Positions 10,483 to 19,982 are shown, counted from the stretch's first letter. The stretch: 64,000 nucleotides of DNA from Anabaena sphaerica FACHB-251 (GCF_014696825.1 NZ_JACJQU010000001.1:682001-746000); one strand, 5' to 3'. The notes: generated from the letters alone by a model not told the origin. Program-made: numbers and translations.

Positions 10483-11265
10483 ATGCAGAAAACCACCTTG
10501 ATGAAAATACAAAAACTAATCCCCATAAATTTGTTAAATCCAATTCAGTATATCCATGCCAGTTTACTTTCACAATGGATTTTAAATTGGGGAAGTCAAC
10601 CGCTAAAATTTAGTGAAGCATCAGCAATGGTTTTTTCTCCTCATCAAGATGATGAAACTTTGGGTTGTGGTGGGATGATCGCCCGAAAACGGGAACAAGG
10701 AATAACAGTAGCTGTAACTTTTTTAACCGATGGACGTGGTTCGCATGGTTCAGTTCCAAATATTCAAGATCAAATCATTCAAATTCGTAAACAAGAGTCT
10801 TTAAAGGCATTAGGAATTTTGGGAGTAGCATCTTCAGAAATTCACTTTTTGGATAAGCAGGATGGGAGTTTGCCAGATTTAAACACATCAGAAAGACAAC
10901 AGACAATAGCTCACATTTCTGAACTGTTAAAGCGTTATCAACCAGGAGAAGTTTACGTTCCTCACCGTAAAGATTGTCATAAAGATCATGAAGCTACATA
11001 TTACTTAGTTAAAGAGGCGATCGCCGAAAGTGGAATTCAAGTAGAACTATTACAATATCCTATCTGGGTATTCTGGAGAGCGCCCTTATTTATCCTCTTG
11101 AAGTTAAAGGATATTAGATCAGCATATCGGTTGTCAATTACCTCAGTGCAAGAGAAGAAAAAAATAGCGATCGCTGCCTACCCTTCCCAAATACAAACCT
11201 TACCTCGTGGCTTTATCAAGCGATTTTTACATTCAGAAGAAATATTCTTTAAAGCTGAATCTTAG
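10483..11265 (+). CDS. PIG-L (LmbE-like) family deacetylase
   Basis: Predicted zinc-dependent N-deacetylase acting on an N-acetylglucosamine-type sugar or related N-acyl substrate. The signature PHQDDE lies at residues 53-58, where HQDD supplies metal ligands and the catalytic Asp. The later zinc histidine falls in PHRKDCHKDHE at 160-170. GGAG about 12 bases before the ATG supports the start. At 260 residues it is a normal length with no signal peptide. It is followed 216 bases later by a GT4 on the same strand, with a MITE in between. The pairing recalls GT4 plus LmbE pairs of thiol-sugar pathways, but in this neighbourhood glycan or glycolipid modification is more likely. The substrate is not determined. 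Confidence 0.88.
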   Translation: MQKTTLMKIQKLIPINLLNPIQYIHASLLSQWILNWGSQPLKFSEASAMVFSPHQDDETLGCGGMIARKREQGITVAVTFLTDGRGSHGSVPNIQDQIIQIRKQESLKALGILGVASSEIHFLDKQDGSLPDLNTSERQQTIAHISELLKRYQPGEVYVPHRKDCHKDHEATYYLVKEAIAESGIQVELLQYPIWVFWRAPLFILLKLKDIRSAYRLSITSVQEKKKIAIAAYPSQIQTLPRGFIKRFLHSEEIFFKAES

Positions 11266-11272
11266 TTACTGA

Positions 11273-11392
11273 TATAGCAGTTCCCATGAGTTCCCATGCT
11301 CGTGAGGTACAAAGTTTTTTAGTTTTAGGGAACTCTTAACTCTTAACAGGGAATAAATTGGTGTGTACTTCATTAGACTGGGGAACGCTATA
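11273..11392. mobile_element. TATAGCAGTTCCCA-ended MITE-like repeat, copy 1
   Basis: A 120-base unit begins TATAGCAGTTCCCATG and ends with an imperfect reverse complement (GGGGAACGCTATA). It contains CGTGAGGTACAAAG and GAATAAATTGG blocks that recur in the same order at 61341-61443. Coding potential is nil. Confidence 0.75.
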
Positions 11393-11481
11393 AATCATTT
11401 ATCAACAAGTGATTTAAGCTGAAATATACAGTGATACGCATCATGTTCTTTGCTTAAAATAATTGCTGTGGAGAAAAATAA

Positions 11482-12594
11482 ATGCGAATTTTACACATTA
11501 CAAACCATGTCCAAAAAATCGGTAACGGAATTGTCAATGTTGCAGTAGACTTAGCTTGTTTACAAGCGAAAAAAGGTCTTCATGTTGCTGTTGCATCATC
11601 AGGTGGAGAATACGAAACATTATTAGCAAATCATGGTATTGACCACTTTCAACTCAATCAATCACGCACACCAGCCAACATGATCAAAGCAGCTTGGCGT
11701 TATCGAGAAATTATCAAAAAGTTTCAACCAGATATTGTTCATGCCCACATGATGACAGGAGTTGTACTCGCAGGAATTCTCAGAAATAGTCATGAATATA
11801 GTTTAGTTTCCACCGTACACAATGAATTCCAACGTAGTGCAGTATTAATGGGATTAGCAGATCGAGTAATTGCAGTTAGTCATGCAGTAGCTGATTCCAT
11901 GATCCGTCGTGGTATCCCAGCCCAAAAATTGCGCGTAGTTGCAAACGGCACTTTAGACAGTCCTCGACATAGAAAAATTCAAGATTACCAACCACTACCA
12001 CTGCATCACCCAGCCATCACCACAGTAGCCGGGATGTATACCCGCAAAGGTATTGGAGATTTAATTGAAGCATTCCGCCACATTGCTAAAGATTTTCCCC
12101 AAGCCCATCTTTATTTAGTAGGAGATGGACCTGATCGTGCTATGTTTGAGAGCATGGTTAAAACCTGCGGAAGACTACGCCAACGCATTCATTTTGAAGG
12201 TTTCCAGCCAGAACCCCAACGGTATATGTTATCAACAGATATCTTCGTTCTCGCTTCACACTGCGAATCCTTTGGTTTGGTGTTAACAGAAGCACGAGAA
12301 GCCGGTTGTGCAATTGTAGCTAGTGATGTAGACGGCATTCCTGAGACTTTGGATCATCGTCAGGCTGGTATCCTCGTACCACCCAAAGATAGCCAAACCT
12401 TGGCTAATGCTTTAGCCCAATTACTCAGTGATGCTAAACAATTGCAAAAGTGGAAATTCCGCGCCAAACAAAACCTAGAAAGATTTAGTTCCGTGCGAGT
12501 AAATGAAGAAACATTGACTGTATACCGTGAGTTAACCAAGACATATAAAGTCATCCCAGCCATTAAAACCAGAGAATTAGTAGTAGGTAAATAG
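11482..12594 (+). CDS. Glycosyltransferase family 4 protein
   Basis: GT-B glycosyltransferase of 370 residues. The N-terminal domain starts MRILHITNHVQKIGNGIVNV and contains FQPDIVHAHMM, a phrase typical of GT4 acceptor domains. The donor domain has VAGMYTRKGIGDLIEAF, the CESFGLVLTE E-x7-E motif near residue 262, and the DVDGIPETL loop. GGAG upstream supports the ATG. It probably belongs to one functional unit with the PIG-L deacetylase just upstream: transfer of an N-acetylated sugar followed or preceded by deacetylation. A rho-independent terminator is not obvious downstream. Confidence 0.9.
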   Translation: MRILHITNHVQKIGNGIVNVAVDLACLQAKKGLHVAVASSGGEYETLLANHGIDHFQLNQSRTPANMIKAAWRYREIIKKFQPDIVHAHMMTGVVLAGILRNSHEYSLVSTVHNEFQRSAVLMGLADRVIAVSHAVADSMIRRGIPAQKLRVVANGTLDSPRHRKIQDYQPLPLHHPAITTVAGMYTRKGIGDLIEAFRHIAKDFPQAHLYLVGDGPDRAMFESMVKTCGRLRQRIHFEGFQPEPQRYMLSTDIFVLASHCESFGLVLTEAREAGCAIVASDVDGIPETLDHRQAGILVPPKDSQTLANALAQLLSDAKQLQKWKFRAKQNLERFSSVRVNEETLTVYRELTKTYKVIPAIKTRELVVGK

Positions 12595-12938
12595 GCATTT
12601 TCTTCTTTTAAAACCCTAGAGAGTTTAGTTTTACAATTTTGAGTTTAGGTCTAATATCAAATTCGGATAATTAATTATTGATAATAAACCTATTCAATTT
12701 GATAATTGCTCTTTCCAATTACCCATTATCAAACACCCATTACCAGCCCCAAAAAATATGATAACCATTAAAACGAACATGATAAAATTTCATTAGCTTG
12801 ACTCTAGAGGAAGCATAGCCATCATCTGTGGGCTGATGGCTAAATGCTTATTTATAGCAACTGCCAAAGTGGTTGGAACATCAACAGATGAAAAAACTGA
12901 GACACCAAAAGGCTTTCAACTCTGTTACCTGTCACCTG
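12595..12938. other. Convergent spacer
   Basis: 344 bases between convergent genes, without a credible gene. It includes degenerate palindromes such as GCCATCATC..TGATGGC near 12820-12842 and most of the second TATAGCA-family MITE. Confidence 0.45.
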
Positions 12939-12943
12939 CTATA
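12853..12943. mobile_element. TATAGCA-ended MITE-like repeat, copy 2
   Basis: A 91-base unit runs from TATAGCA to TGCTATA with internal GGTTGGAACATCAACA and TTTCAACTCTGTTACCTG blocks. The reverse complement of 42303-42413 shows the same blocks in the same order. Its right end overlaps the stop codon of the aspartoacylase gene (12939-12941), so the element supplies that gene's TAG. Confidence 0.75.
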
Positions 12944-13820
12944 TAGTATGAATCACTTCCTTTTGGCTGAGATACATAGCAATTCCTTTCTCATAATAAG
13001 CTGCTTCATTGATAAAAATGGGATAAACAGTAGACTCTCCCTCATAAAAAATTTCTTCGTCTTCAAAAGTGAGAAAAATTGGCTCACCTGGATGTAGAGG
13101 TTCATAATCCCTAAATTGAAGTTGGGGGTGAATCATAGCTTGAATTTCCCCGTCTTCATTTCTAGGGTAATCAACCGCACCAATAGATTGATAAAGTGTT
13201 AGCGTGTTGTGAGTTGGCGGAATTTTACCTTGGTTACACTCTTCAAAATAGTCCAACACAGCATAAACAAGTTGCTCTGTTTGTTTAAATAATTCCGCAC
13301 TTAAAACACCTTGGGCGACAGCACCAACTTCTATAGCAAAACCTAATTCACTTAAAGAACGGAGAAAACCACTGTTTCTAGGTTGTTGATGACTATAGAC
13401 TTTTACCAAAGGATTAATCGCACTTATATTAGCCGCCAAACCAAGTAGTAATGGGTGCATATTTCCCAGAATAATACATAATCCCATGTTGGCAGTAGTC
13501 GTATGTAAATCAATGATTACATCTACAAATTCCTGATTTTGTGGTCGCAAGATTTGTTGAATTTCTTTGGCTCTTAATTCTTCATAACTAGAAGTTATGT
13601 CAGTTGTTAAATTGTTTTCAGTAAAACAACGATTTAAATCTCTATCAATGTATCTTCTTCTAGCCGCAATGGCTTTGGGATTACCAAGTAATGACAATGT
13701 TTCAAAATTGGCTCTTTTGATTAAATGTGGATATTTCTGAAACTTTTTGACTAGATAAACTCCTATTAATTCATTACCGTGGCTTCCCCCCACAATTGCC
13801 GCCCGGTTGATTTGATTCAT
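12939..13820 (-). CDS. Aspartoacylase-like zinc hydrolase (AspA/AstE family)
   Basis: Predicted cytosolic metal-dependent amidohydrolase of the succinylglutamate desuccinylase/aspartoacylase family, which cleaves N-acyl amino acids such as N-acetylaspartate. The frame is open to 13850, but the ATG at 13820 has GAGG five bases upstream and gives the usual start [12 protein letters not shown], 293 residues. GGSHGNE (11-17) supplies the first His and Glu zinc ligands, and DLHTTT the conserved Asp-His region. The gene stands alone. Its stop codon comes from a MITE end, so the final residues may differ from relatives. The exact acyl substrate in cyanobacteria is not settled. Confidence 0.85.
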   Translation of the reverse strand: MNQINRAAIVGGSHGNELIGVYLVKKFQKYPHLIKRANFETLSLLGNPKAIAARRRYIDRDLNRCFTENNLTTDITSSYEELRAKEIQQILRPQNQEFVDVIIDLHTTTANMGLCIILGNMHPLLLGLAANISAINPLVKVYSHQQPRNSGFLRSLSELGFAIEVGAVAQGVLSAELFKQTEQLVYAVLDYFEECNQGKIPPTHNTLTLYQSIGAVDYPRNEDGEIQAMIHPQLQFRDYEPLHPGEPIFLTFEDEEIFYEGESTVYPIFINEAAYYEKGIAMYLSQKEVIHTI

Positions 13821-13952
13821 AATCACCTCATACATACAAAAAATTACCAAAAAGCAGCCAGATTATAATTAATTCTTCAAAATATAAATTAGTTAATAAG
13901 GAGCATTTTGTTAATAAAAGATAAAAATGATTATATAGCATTACGCTATTAA

Positions 13953-13981
13953 ATTCCCGACTTCTCTAAGAAGTCGGGAAT
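13953..13981. repeat. GAAGTCGGGAAT hairpin, intact copy
   Basis: Perfect 13-base arms ATTCCCGACTTCT and complement enclose a three-base loop (CTA), forming a very stable stem. It is the cleanest member of the family seen at 3596-3721, 4403-4464 and 57064-57092. Confidence 0.75.
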
Positions 13982-14104
13982 CTTGTTGTTTACAACATCA
14001 ACCTTGTGTTATCAAAATAGATCTCTTGCAGAATTCATTTTATGTTATAATTAGGGGTTGGCTTGGATTTACATAAAAGTTAGAATTACACACCTATCTT
14101 TGAA

Positions 14105-14139
14105 TTTGCGATGCCTTCGGCGAGCGTAGCTATCGCAAA
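14105..14139. repeat. GCGTAGCTATCGC palindromic repeat
   Basis: TTTGCGAT (14105-14112) pairs with ATCGCAAA (14132-14139) across a GC-rich inner hairpin. A relative with the GCGTAGCTATCGC core lies at 29935-29961. Confidence 0.6.
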
Positions 14140-14253
14140 GACACCCAAAAATACATACAACCTAAAACCCCTCACTATACCACAGAAACAATTTTGCAAG
14201 AGGTCTAATATAGAGACATTCCCCCAAAACATCTCTACTGAATGCTTAAGTAG

Positions 14254-15687
14254 CTACATCTTCATTTCCTGATGCTGATAGTATTTATGTGCTGCCATAG
14301 CCATAGCCAAAAAACCCCACATAATCATACCTGCCACACTTAACATCCCACTATAGATAATTAACTGAGCGCAGGAACTGATACCAATAGCACGAGCCGC
14401 ACTGACAAAACTATCAAACCGACTTTCAGTATACTGACTAACACTGACAAGCATCAAGACCAAACCGCCAATATAGGGTATAGCACCGAACCAACCCAAA
14501 GTAAAAAACATATCTAAAATGCCACTGTCAATGACAATAACTTCGATTTGTCCAGTTTTTTCATTCACCTTCCAGATATTTCCTAACCCATTACCGAGAC
14601 CAGTAGAAAGGGCTAAATTAAGATTTCGATCATAAGATTTGGATCTATCCTGAAAACTAGTATCCTTTTCCAGATTAGAAAAACTTTCCAAGCGAGTAGT
14701 AACAACTTTAGAGATAGGTTCAATAGTCACCAATGGTACTACACACATAGCCATGACTAAAATGATCATAATTAAGCGCATTTGAATCCGCGCCTTAACT
14801 GAACCGAGAATTATAATTATCCCTAAAAACCAGCCTCCCCAACTAGTACGGACTTGCGAAAGCAAAAATGACAAATACCCAGTTGCTGAGGCAGGAAAAA
14901 TTAATGGACCAGAACTGGTAAATAATAACAACAAACCAGCCTGCATAACCGAACCAAATGGACCAGATGAGTGCAGTGTACTCCAAACTCTCATGCCAAA
15001 AGGTACAGGATTTCCCGCACTGGTAAACATTTTTGATTCTATTAGCCAGTATCTGTCCCACTCAGGAGCCACTACAAATTGATATATGCCATAAGCTCCT
15101 ACTATTAAAACACACCATAAAAATACCCGCTGAATGTGCTGACGATAACTGGGATAATCTCGCCAATTCATAAATAAGTGAAAAGCGAAGATAATGGGAC
15201 TCAACCAGTCTAAAAAACCGCGTATAACTGGAATTGGTTGATTAAAAATTATCCCTACCAAAAAACCATAAAATACGCCCATGAAACCCAAAATAAAAGG
15301 TAAACCGCCTTGATGAACAGCACGAGGTAAGTGTTTGATAAAAGTGGCGATGGTTACAAATACCACTAAATAAGGTGCAATCAGCATTTGACGGGTGGGG
15401 TCCCAACCAACTCGATAATCAACTAAACGAGTCAGTAAGGGTGTGAGAAACCAGATCCACCAAGTGAAGCCGATGTAAAGAAGAGGATGACGCAAGTATA
15501 AAAATATTGCTACCACCAAAGAGGTGGCGGGAAAAACTAGGCGTAACAAGTTAGCAGCACCGCCAAAATAGCAAGTTGCTATTAGCAATATGAAGCCTAA
15601 GATGACTATCCAACTCTCGGCTGCTCTTTGTTTTGGAGAAAAATTTGATTGTAAAAAACTATTGAAAAGTATTTGTTTGGAAATCAC
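14254..15687 (-). CDS. O-antigen ligase/polymerase-like membrane protein
   Basis: Polytopic inner-membrane protein of 477 residues with roughly eleven to twelve hydrophobic segments, for example WIVILGFILLIATCYFG near the N-terminus and GWFGAIPYIGGLVLMLVSV near the C-terminus. A large loop in the middle (around residues 190-240) and sequence such as GLGNGLGNIW fit the O-antigen ligase (Wzy/WaaL) superfamily. It would polymerise or transfer the exported repeat unit on the outer face of the membrane. It is the last gene of the HEP-type locus, 28 bases after a GT2. Function is inferred from topology and position, because these proteins are weakly conserved. Confidence 0.75.
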   Translation of the reverse strand: MISKQILFNSFLQSNFSPKQRAAESWIVILGFILLIATCYFGGAANLLRLVFPATSLVVAIFLYLRHPLLYIGFTWWIWFLTPLLTRLVDYRVGWDPTRQMLIAPYLVVFVTIATFIKHLPRAVHQGGLPFILGFMGVFYGFLVGIIFNQPIPVIRGFLDWLSPIIFAFHLFMNWRDYPSYRQHIQRVFLWCVLIVGAYGIYQFVVAPEWDRYWLIESKMFTSAGNPVPFGMRVWSTLHSSGPFGSVMQAGLLLLFTSSGPLIFPASATGYLSFLLSQVRTSWGGWFLGIIIILGSVKARIQMRLIMIILVMAMCVVPLVTIEPISKVVTTRLESFSNLEKDTSFQDRSKSYDRNLNLALSTGLGNGLGNIWKVNEKTGQIEVIVIDSGILDMFFTLGWFGAIPYIGGLVLMLVSVSQYTESRFDSFVSAARAIGISSCAQLIIYSGMLSVAGMIMWGFLAMAMAAHKYYQHQEMKM

Positions 15688-15715
15688 TTTTTTCCTAATT
15701 GGTAACTGGATTGAA

Positions 15716-16651
15716 TTAAGAATTATGAATTGTGAATTTATTTGTTTGCCATCCTTGCCAACGTCCCCGCCAAGATGCTTGTAACTTTTTATTGACTATT
15801 TTGCCTTGGCTGGGGAAAAATCTGAGCCATTGAACTAGTCCTAAACTTTCCCTTGTGCCAATTAATATTGCCCAGAATAAAAAGACAATTCGGCGTGGCA
15901 GTGGTAGATGTTCTAATAAAACTAGAGTTTCGTTATGGACTAAGTTAGTAAAAGCAATTTCGTTAAAGTGTTGGCGCTGGTCTTCATCAAAACGTTGGGC
16001 AGGATAGTGATCTACGGCAACGTTGGGATCATAAATAATTTTCCAACCTGCTCGCTTGAGAGAAAGGGTAAATGCCATTTCAAAATGTACCTGAGCGCCA
16101 GTACCTCGCATCCTTTCATCAAATCGTAATTTCCCCATTGCTTGGGTGCGAAAACTCATATTTACACCCTTAAGGACATCCACTTCACGAGGTTTTCCCA
16201 CCCCTAAATGATGATTGCCAATTACTCGCCCAAACCACTGTAAACGCCCCACAATTGAACAAGAGCCGTCTTCTATCTTCTCGCCTTGGTGTATCCAGTC
16301 ACGTCCACCCACACCACCTATGCAACCATCGCTTTGAAAATGAGCAGTGATTTTTTCTAACCAATCAGGATGTGGGGCAGCATCATCATCAGTGATAGAA
16401 ACGATGTCTCCTTCTACTGCTGCTAGTCCGGTGTTGAGAGCCGCTACTACTCCCGATTTTGTCACTGTTACAATCTGCAATGGTAGGTTGTGGGCAGGAA
16501 ATTGGTTCAAGAATTGCCAAGTTTCTGTATCTGTATCCCGGACTACCACAATTACCTGATCAACTGGTTTAGTTTGGGCTTGCAGTGCGGTAAGGCAGCG
16601 TGATAGGTCTTGAGGACGGCGATAGGTGGGGATGAGAACTGTATTCCTCAT
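15716..16651 (-). CDS. Glycosyltransferase family 2 protein
   Basis: GT-A fold glycosyltransferase of 311 residues. It begins directly with the nucleotide-sugar strand TVLIPTYRRPQDLSRCL and has the metal-binding SITDDDAAPHPDW motif near residue 90, then GGVGGRDW and NMSFRTQA, as in rhamnosyl- or galactosyl-type GT2 enzymes. Its start lies 83 bases inside the end of the upstream GT4 gene. No upstream alternative is needed, because the core fold begins at residue 4. The tail NKFTIHNS and stop come from a GAATT-rich repeat that lies across the 3' end. It is part of the HEP-type operon. Confidence 0.88.
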   Translation of the reverse strand: MRNTVLIPTYRRPQDLSRCLTALQAQTKPVDQVIVVVRDTDTETWQFLNQFPAHNLPLQIVTVTKSGVVAALNTGLAAVEGDIVSITDDDAAPHPDWLEKITAHFQSDGCIGGVGGRDWIHQGEKIEDGSCSIVGRLQWFGRVIGNHHLGVGKPREVDVLKGVNMSFRTQAMGKLRFDERMRGTGAQVHFEMAFTLSLKRAGWKIIYDPNVAVDHYPAQRFDEDQRQHFNEIAFTNLVHNETLVLLEHLPLPRRIVFLFWAILIGTRESLGLVQWLRFFPSQGKIVNKKLQASWRGRWQGWQTNKFTIHNS

Positions 16652-17768
16652 TTGTGATTAACTCTGCAAATAAATCTAAATAGGTTTGTGCCATAGTCGT
16701 CCAGCTATGTTGTTCAGCAACGGTGCGAGCCGCTTTACTCATTTGCTGACATAGTGAATCGTCTTGTAAAGAGAACAAGGCAGCCGCCAAAGCATCTATG
16801 TCGTCTGTATCAGGTAAAATAATTCCCGCTTCTGCTGTGACTAATTCTGCACCTCCTGTAGCAGCGGCAGTGATTATGGGTAATCCTGAAGCCAATGCTT
16901 CTAACAAAACAAGACTGCAAGCTTCATATCGGGAAGGAAAAACAAAAAAATCTACAGCCCGCATAATCTCGGCTATATCCCGTCGATATCCGAGAAAATG
17001 TACTCGTTCACTTATGCCCAAACTATTTGCTAATTCTGGAAAGGGACTACCTTCTGTTGTTCCTACTACTGCTAGATGTAAATTAGGAACTTTTACTAAA
17101 GCTTGCAGGACTGTATCTAAGTTTTTTCTAGTTGTGCGAATATCTCCAGCAAACAGTGCCAAAGTCACATTTTCTGGTAAACCCAATTTTTGCCGAGAAG
17201 TCGCACCAGGATAAAACTCTTGTAAGTCAACTCCATTGACAATAACGCGAATTTTATCACGGGGTACACCAATATTAACTAATTCCTCAGCTACTTTTGT
17301 AGATACAGCAATCACAATTTTGGTTTGTTGGAATGCTTGTTTTTCCACATAGGCATTGATGGCAGTGTACAGCCACTGATATAAACCATATAAATCTCGA
17401 CGTTGCCGGGAAATATGTGAAGGTGAATGCCACCATGAACCATGAACAAAATGCACAGCATTCACATCAGCAGTGCCTCTAGTAATTGCACCATTGACTT
17501 TAATTAAATCAATTTCACCCCGATGTTGTCGCAACCACTCACCACTTTTTTTAGCAAATATGAAATTGCGAATAAATTCACTAGGATATTGATTTACGGG
17601 GATTGAAATCCAATTTACCAAGCTATGTTGTTCTAGTTCTGGTGCTATTTCACTGGCCAACAATGTTAAATGATGACCACGACGAATTGCTTCTAGAACA
17701 ACTTCATAGTTGACTCGTCCCTGACCATCCCCTTTTTGAATTTTATGGGTAACAATGCAAAGTTTCAC
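16569..17768 (-). CDS. Glycosyltransferase family 4 protein
   Basis: GT-B glycosyltransferase of 399 residues. It starts MKLCIVTHKIQKGDGQGRVN with the Gly-rich acceptor loop. The donor domain shows LALFAGDIRTTRKNLD, RYEACSLVLLEAL (E-x7-E) and SGLPIITAAATGGAELV. The last ~26 residues (EEYSSHPHLSPSSRP onward) lie in the 83-base overlap with the next gene and are rich in Ser and Pro, unlike a conserved domain end. It is 52 bases from the upstream GT2 and belongs to the same operon. Confidence 0.88.
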   Translation of the reverse strand: MKLCIVTHKIQKGDGQGRVNYEVVLEAIRRGHHLTLLASEIAPELEQHSLVNWISIPVNQYPSEFIRNFIFAKKSGEWLRQHRGEIDLIKVNGAITRGTADVNAVHFVHGSWWHSPSHISRQRRDLYGLYQWLYTAINAYVEKQAFQQTKIVIAVSTKVAEELVNIGVPRDKIRVIVNGVDLQEFYPGATSRQKLGLPENVTLALFAGDIRTTRKNLDTVLQALVKVPNLHLAVVGTTEGSPFPELANSLGISERVHFLGYRRDIAEIMRAVDFFVFPSRYEACSLVLLEALASGLPIITAAATGGAELVTAEAGIILPDTDDIDALAAALFSLQDDSLCQQMSKAARTVAEQHSWTTMAQTYLDLFAELITNEEYSSHPHLSPSSRPITLPYRTASPN

Positions 17769-17820
17769 TCATGACCTCTCAATTTTATAAAAAATTTACA
17801 GGTAAAAATTAATTTACTAT

Positions 17821-18810
17821 TTAGGCAACACCTAGTAATTTCTTAGTTAATATTTGCGGGGTAAAACTGAGAGTAAGTGCTGTTAAAGTCCGCAAATTGA
17901 ATTTTTGTTCCTGTAAGGCTTGCCAAAAATAAGAACGTGCTGCTGTACTTTGTTGATCTAGCATCAAGCCAATTCCTAAAGTTGTATGTGCTTCTAACCA
18001 TAGTTTTCTAAAGTGTGAATGAAATTCGTGTAAACGCATATCTTCCATAAAAATTTTGTAACAAAAAATTTCACTTTTAGCTTTGCGAATTTTTGCTTGT
18101 ATATTGCGTCTACCACTGAGCATGGTATCGGTTTGCTCATGCTCACGATAATAGGTCAATTTTTCTGGATAATAGTACACACTATACCCTGATATACAAC
18201 ACAAGTAAGTTAAATATAAATCCCACATTCCCCCAACTTCTGAGGAAATGCTATCCCAATTAATCAAACCATTACGAATTACACAAGCTGCTGCTGTAGG
18301 TATACTTTTATCAACTAAGCCAATTTTTTGGAAATTTCTATGAATTCCTGAGGCGATTTGATCACGCTGATAACTGCGGGAATTTTCTTCAGTAGCAGCA
18401 TGATTAATTTGACTTTGAGCATCAATAATATATTGGTCACAAAAAGCCAGAATTAAGTTGGGATTTGCTTCTAGTGGCGGCAAAATTTTTGCTAGAAAAT
18501 CTTGATTCCACATATCATCATCATGGAGACTAGCCACATATTTTCCTTGTGCCATTTTGAAGGCATTCATCTGATTATTTAGCATCCCGACATTTTCTGG
18601 ATGTCGCCAAAATTTGATGCGTGGATCAGCAAAAGATTCTACTAAAGTTTGAAGGTTTTCTGGACTACAATTATCAGAAACGATAATTTCAATGTTTTGG
18701 TAAGTTTGTTGAACTGCGCTAGTAATTGCTTGTTTGAGGTATTCTGGGCGATTATAAGTAGGGATGATAACGCTAACTAGAGGTTCGGGTACTTTAGCAT
18801 TGATAGACAT
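17821..18810 (-). CDS. Glycosyltransferase family 2 protein
   Basis: GT-A glycosyltransferase of 329 residues, cytosolic face of the membrane. The opening VSVIIPTYNRPEYLKQAI and IEIIVSDNCSPENL are the classical GT2 nucleotide-binding strands. ASLHDDDMW near residue 97 is the metal-binding DxD-type motif. Sequence in the C-terminal half (YREHEQTDTMLSG) matches family members that decorate polysaccharides. It lies 35 bases after the upstream GT4 and 52 before the next, so cotranscription is likely. Confidence 0.88.
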   Translation of the reverse strand: MSINAKVPEPLVSVIIPTYNRPEYLKQAITSAVQQTYQNIEIIVSDNCSPENLQTLVESFADPRIKFWRHPENVGMLNNQMNAFKMAQGKYVASLHDDDMWNQDFLAKILPPLEANPNLILAFCDQYIIDAQSQINHAATEENSRSYQRDQIASGIHRNFQKIGLVDKSIPTAAACVIRNGLINWDSISSEVGGMWDLYLTYLCCISGYSVYYYPEKLTYYREHEQTDTMLSGRRNIQAKIRKAKSEIFCYKIFMEDMRLHEFHSHFRKLWLEAHTTLGIGLMLDQQSTAARSYFWQALQEQKFNLRTLTALTLSFTPQILTKKLLGVA

Positions 18811-18845
18811 AATTACAATTCGTTATTTTTTTATCTCTGCTAGTG

Positions 18846-19982
18846 TTAAATAGACCTAAAATCAGCAATGGTTTTGGCATAAATTTCTTCCAATCGCTGA
18901 ATGTGAATATCAAGAGTAAATTCTTGCTCAAACCAATCCCGACCTTGTTCACCCATCAATCGGCTTTTATGATAGTTTGTGGCTAGTTCGTTGATGGCAT
19001 CTGCCAATTTTTGACTATGATTAGCTGGTACAAGGATTCCTGTTTGACCATCTTGCACATATTCAGGAATTCCACCAACAGCACTGGCAATTACAGGACG
19101 ATAACGAGCATAGGCTTCTAAAGTTACTAAACCGGCAGGTTCTGGCCAGAGACTAGGAAAAATTACAGCTAAACACTGTTGATAAAGTGTTTCTAGTTTT
19201 TCTTTATGACACCAACCATGCCATGTAATGCGATCGCTCAAACCCATTTTTTCAGCTAATTTTTCCATGTTGGGTTTAATCCAACCTTCACCAGCAATAT
19301 CAAGATGAATGCGGGTGTCAGTCTTTGCTAAAGCTTTGAGCAACCATTCAATTCCTTTATCGGGAACAATTCTACCAACAAACAAAATTCGCTGATTTTG
19401 ATGTATTTCTTTAGTTAAAGATGTGGTGGTATATTGAGGGTCTCGCACACCGCAGTGAAGCGTAATTACTTGGTCGGGTAATAAACCATTACTAATAATT
19501 TGCTCTCGTACATAATTACTATTAGCAATTACAGGAATGTTGATTTTTTTGGCAGTGCTAAGAAAATTATAGGTATTCCGCAAATTCTCAAATATTCTTT
19601 GTGGTCTGCGACTACCACAACCATCTACCAAATGTCCCCAAGCACAACCTAATAGGTGCATATTGCGATCGCACTGTTTTTGGCGATCTGCTAAATATTT
19701 TGTGCCACTGGGACAGTATGTACAGTGATTATGCAGTGTAAAGACTGCTGGACATTCGCCAGTCAATTCTAATAATAATTCTGGATCGTGAAGGTGGAGT
19801 AACTTACATTGACTTTGGTCTAAATTCTTAACAGAATTCATATGGGTCTTGATCACTCCATTCATGGGAAAATTGATCAAAGAAGATATGTAGGTTTCCA
19901 TCCCCCCATTTCCCCTGATATCAATACCAGAACAGTGATATATTTTTTCCTGATAAATTATGTTTTCATGTATGGTTAACAT
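18846..19982 (-). CDS. Glycosyltransferase family 4 protein
   Basis: GT-B glycosyltransferase of 378 residues. An unusual feature is a Cys-rich segment near residues 82-125 (FTLHNHCTYCPSGTKY, then QKQCDR and LLGCAWGHLVDGCG) that also occurs in a subgroup of cyanobacterial GT4 enzymes and could bind a metal. The donor domain has RILFVGRIVPDKGIEWLL, PSLWPEPAGLVTLEA (E-x7-E) and SAVGGIPEYV. It starts 26 bases after the preceding GT4 stop and belongs to the HEP-type operon. Confidence 0.88.
   Translation of the reverse strand: MLTIHENIIYQEKIYHCSGIDIRGNGGMETYISSLINFPMNGVIKTHMNSVKNLDQSQCKLLHLHDPELLLELTGECPAVFTLHNHCTYCPSGTKYLADRQKQCDRNMHLLGCAWGHLVDGCGSRRPQRIFENLRNTYNFLSTAKKINIPVIANSNYVREQIISNGLLPDQVITLHCGVRDPQYTTTSLTKEIHQNQRILFVGRIVPDKGIEWLLKALAKTDTRIHLDIAGEGWIKPNMEKLAEKMGLSDRITWHGWCHKEKLETLYQQCLAVIFPSLWPEPAGLVTLEAYARYRPVIASAVGGIPEYVQDGQTGILVPANHSQKLADAINELATNYHKSRLMGEQGRDWFEQEFTLDIHIQRLEEIYAKTIADFRSI

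Larger units (their letters stand above)
13851..14253. other. Gene-free spacer with palindromes
   Basis: 403 bases between two minus-strand genes. It holds two hairpin repeats (13953-13981, 14105-14139) and no gene. It marks the downstream end of the long glycosyltransferase operon. Confidence 0.5.

Noticed and set aside
10483-12594. Bacillithiol-type pathway (BshA/BshB)
   Set aside because: Only two family-level similarities and no BshC-like gene; cyanobacteria generally rely on glutathione. Kept only as a comparison.
16798-17214. 138-residue plus-strand frame opposite a GT4 gene
   Set aside because: Antisense shadow of a gene with complete GT4 motifs.
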